Shown: one piece after another, positions 5,812-5,919 of the stretch
Numbering within the stretch: position 1 is the stretch's first letter
Layout of the letters: the number at the start of each line of letters is the position of its first letter
DNA from: an uncultured Phascolarctobacterium sp.
Lineage (GTDB): Bacteria; Bacillota; Negativicutes; Acidaminococcales; Acidaminococcaceae
Length of the DNA stretch: 5,919 nucleotides
Reading direction: 5' to 3'
Assembly (NCBI GenBank): GCA_900551335.1
Contig: URVO01000091.1
Span: forward strand, 1-5,919
Position numbers and translations under genes: made by a program
The notes under the pieces: model-generated
The model's database searches: none
What the model was told of the DNA's origin: nothing
Seen by the model: only the letters and a program-made list of their open reading frames with translations

Positions 5812-5919
5812 TTAAAGCTTCTCCACTACAACCTTACATCTTTTCTTGCAGAAGCTCATGCCATACAGCAAAATTTTTTCTCTGCCATTGTTATGCAAAA
5901 ACTCTGCATAACCCCTTTC
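5812..5919 (-). CDS. C-terminal end of a probable AAA-ATPase-like/PD-(D/E)XK (DUF1703) protein, 5' end outside window
   Basis: A frame open from the window edge runs 35 codons to a TAA at 5812-5814. It is directly followed by a strong terminator of matching orientation, so it is the end of a real gene. The peptide includes ERGYAEFLHNNG, then KILLYGMSFCKKRCKVVVE near the end. The GYAE-X-L...G...ILLYG-X-X-F-X-K pattern resembles the usual C-terminus of proteins with an AAA-ATPase-like N-terminal domain and a DUF1703 PD-(D/E)XK-fold domain, the same superfamily as the gene at 2-838. The stretch is about 38% GC, AT-rich like that gene and unlike the genes between them. The catalytic part of the nuclease fold lies outside the window, so nothing can be said of its activity. 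The family call rests on a short tail recognised from memory, so it is moderate; that a coding end is present is more certain. Confidence 0.68.
   Translation of the reverse strand, partial: ERGYAEFLHNNGREKILLYGMSFCKKRCKVVVEKL

Noticed and set aside
1..5919. Transposon, integrase, CRISPR array, tRNA or rRNA
   Set aside because: No transposase-like protein, terminal repeats, regularly spaced repeats or recognisable RNA genes were found on either strand.

Overview
The window looks like a chromosomal stretch from a low-to-mid-GC Firmicute. Strong AGGAGG-type ribosome binding sites, the gene families and the mixed base composition would fit the Negativicutes (Acidaminococcus, Phascolarctobacterium or Selenomonas relatives), but that placement is inference without a database search. 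Every gene I can support is on the minus strand, so transcription runs from high to low coordinates. Long open frames on the plus strand are antisense shadows.

In transcription order: (1) 5812-5919 is the AT-rich C-terminal end of a protein that resembles the tail of AAA-ATPase-like/PD-(D/E)XK (DUF1703) proteins. Just after its stop is a rho-independent terminator (5758-5804). (2) 4989-5675 and 3295-4992 encode an OmpR/PhoB-type response regulator and a PhoR-like sensor histidine kinase joined by a 4-base ATGA overlap. They have a consensus -10 (TATAAT), and just upstream a TTTTAC repeat with 11-base period that could be a Pho-box-like operator. The pair ends at a perfect 9-bp terminator hairpin (3256-3285). 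(3) 2882-3151, 1511-2872 and 873-1511 form a tightly packed operon: a small ACT-domain protein (UPF0237), a DUF711/UPF0210 'PFL family' protein, and endonuclease III (nth). The first two genes are separated by 9 bases, and the last two share a TAATG junction. A promoter (about 3216-3249) and an 11-bp perfect inverted repeat (3180-3215) lie ahead of the ACT gene. (4) 2-838 is the N-terminal half of an AAA-ATPase-like gene (PF09820 type), clearly richer in AT than its neighbours. It starts 34 bases after nth with no visible terminator between them.

Functionally, the two-component pair would sense an envelope or phosphate-type signal and control transcription, probably including its own. The ACT/DUF711 pair is a widely conserved but uncharacterised module, here coupled to the base-excision repair enzyme Nth. 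The AT-rich genes at both window ends appear to belong to the same accessory ATPase/nuclease-fold superfamily, so the core genes are bracketed by what look like paralogous, possibly transferred genes. I see no rRNA, tRNA, CRISPR array, insertion sequence or attachment site.
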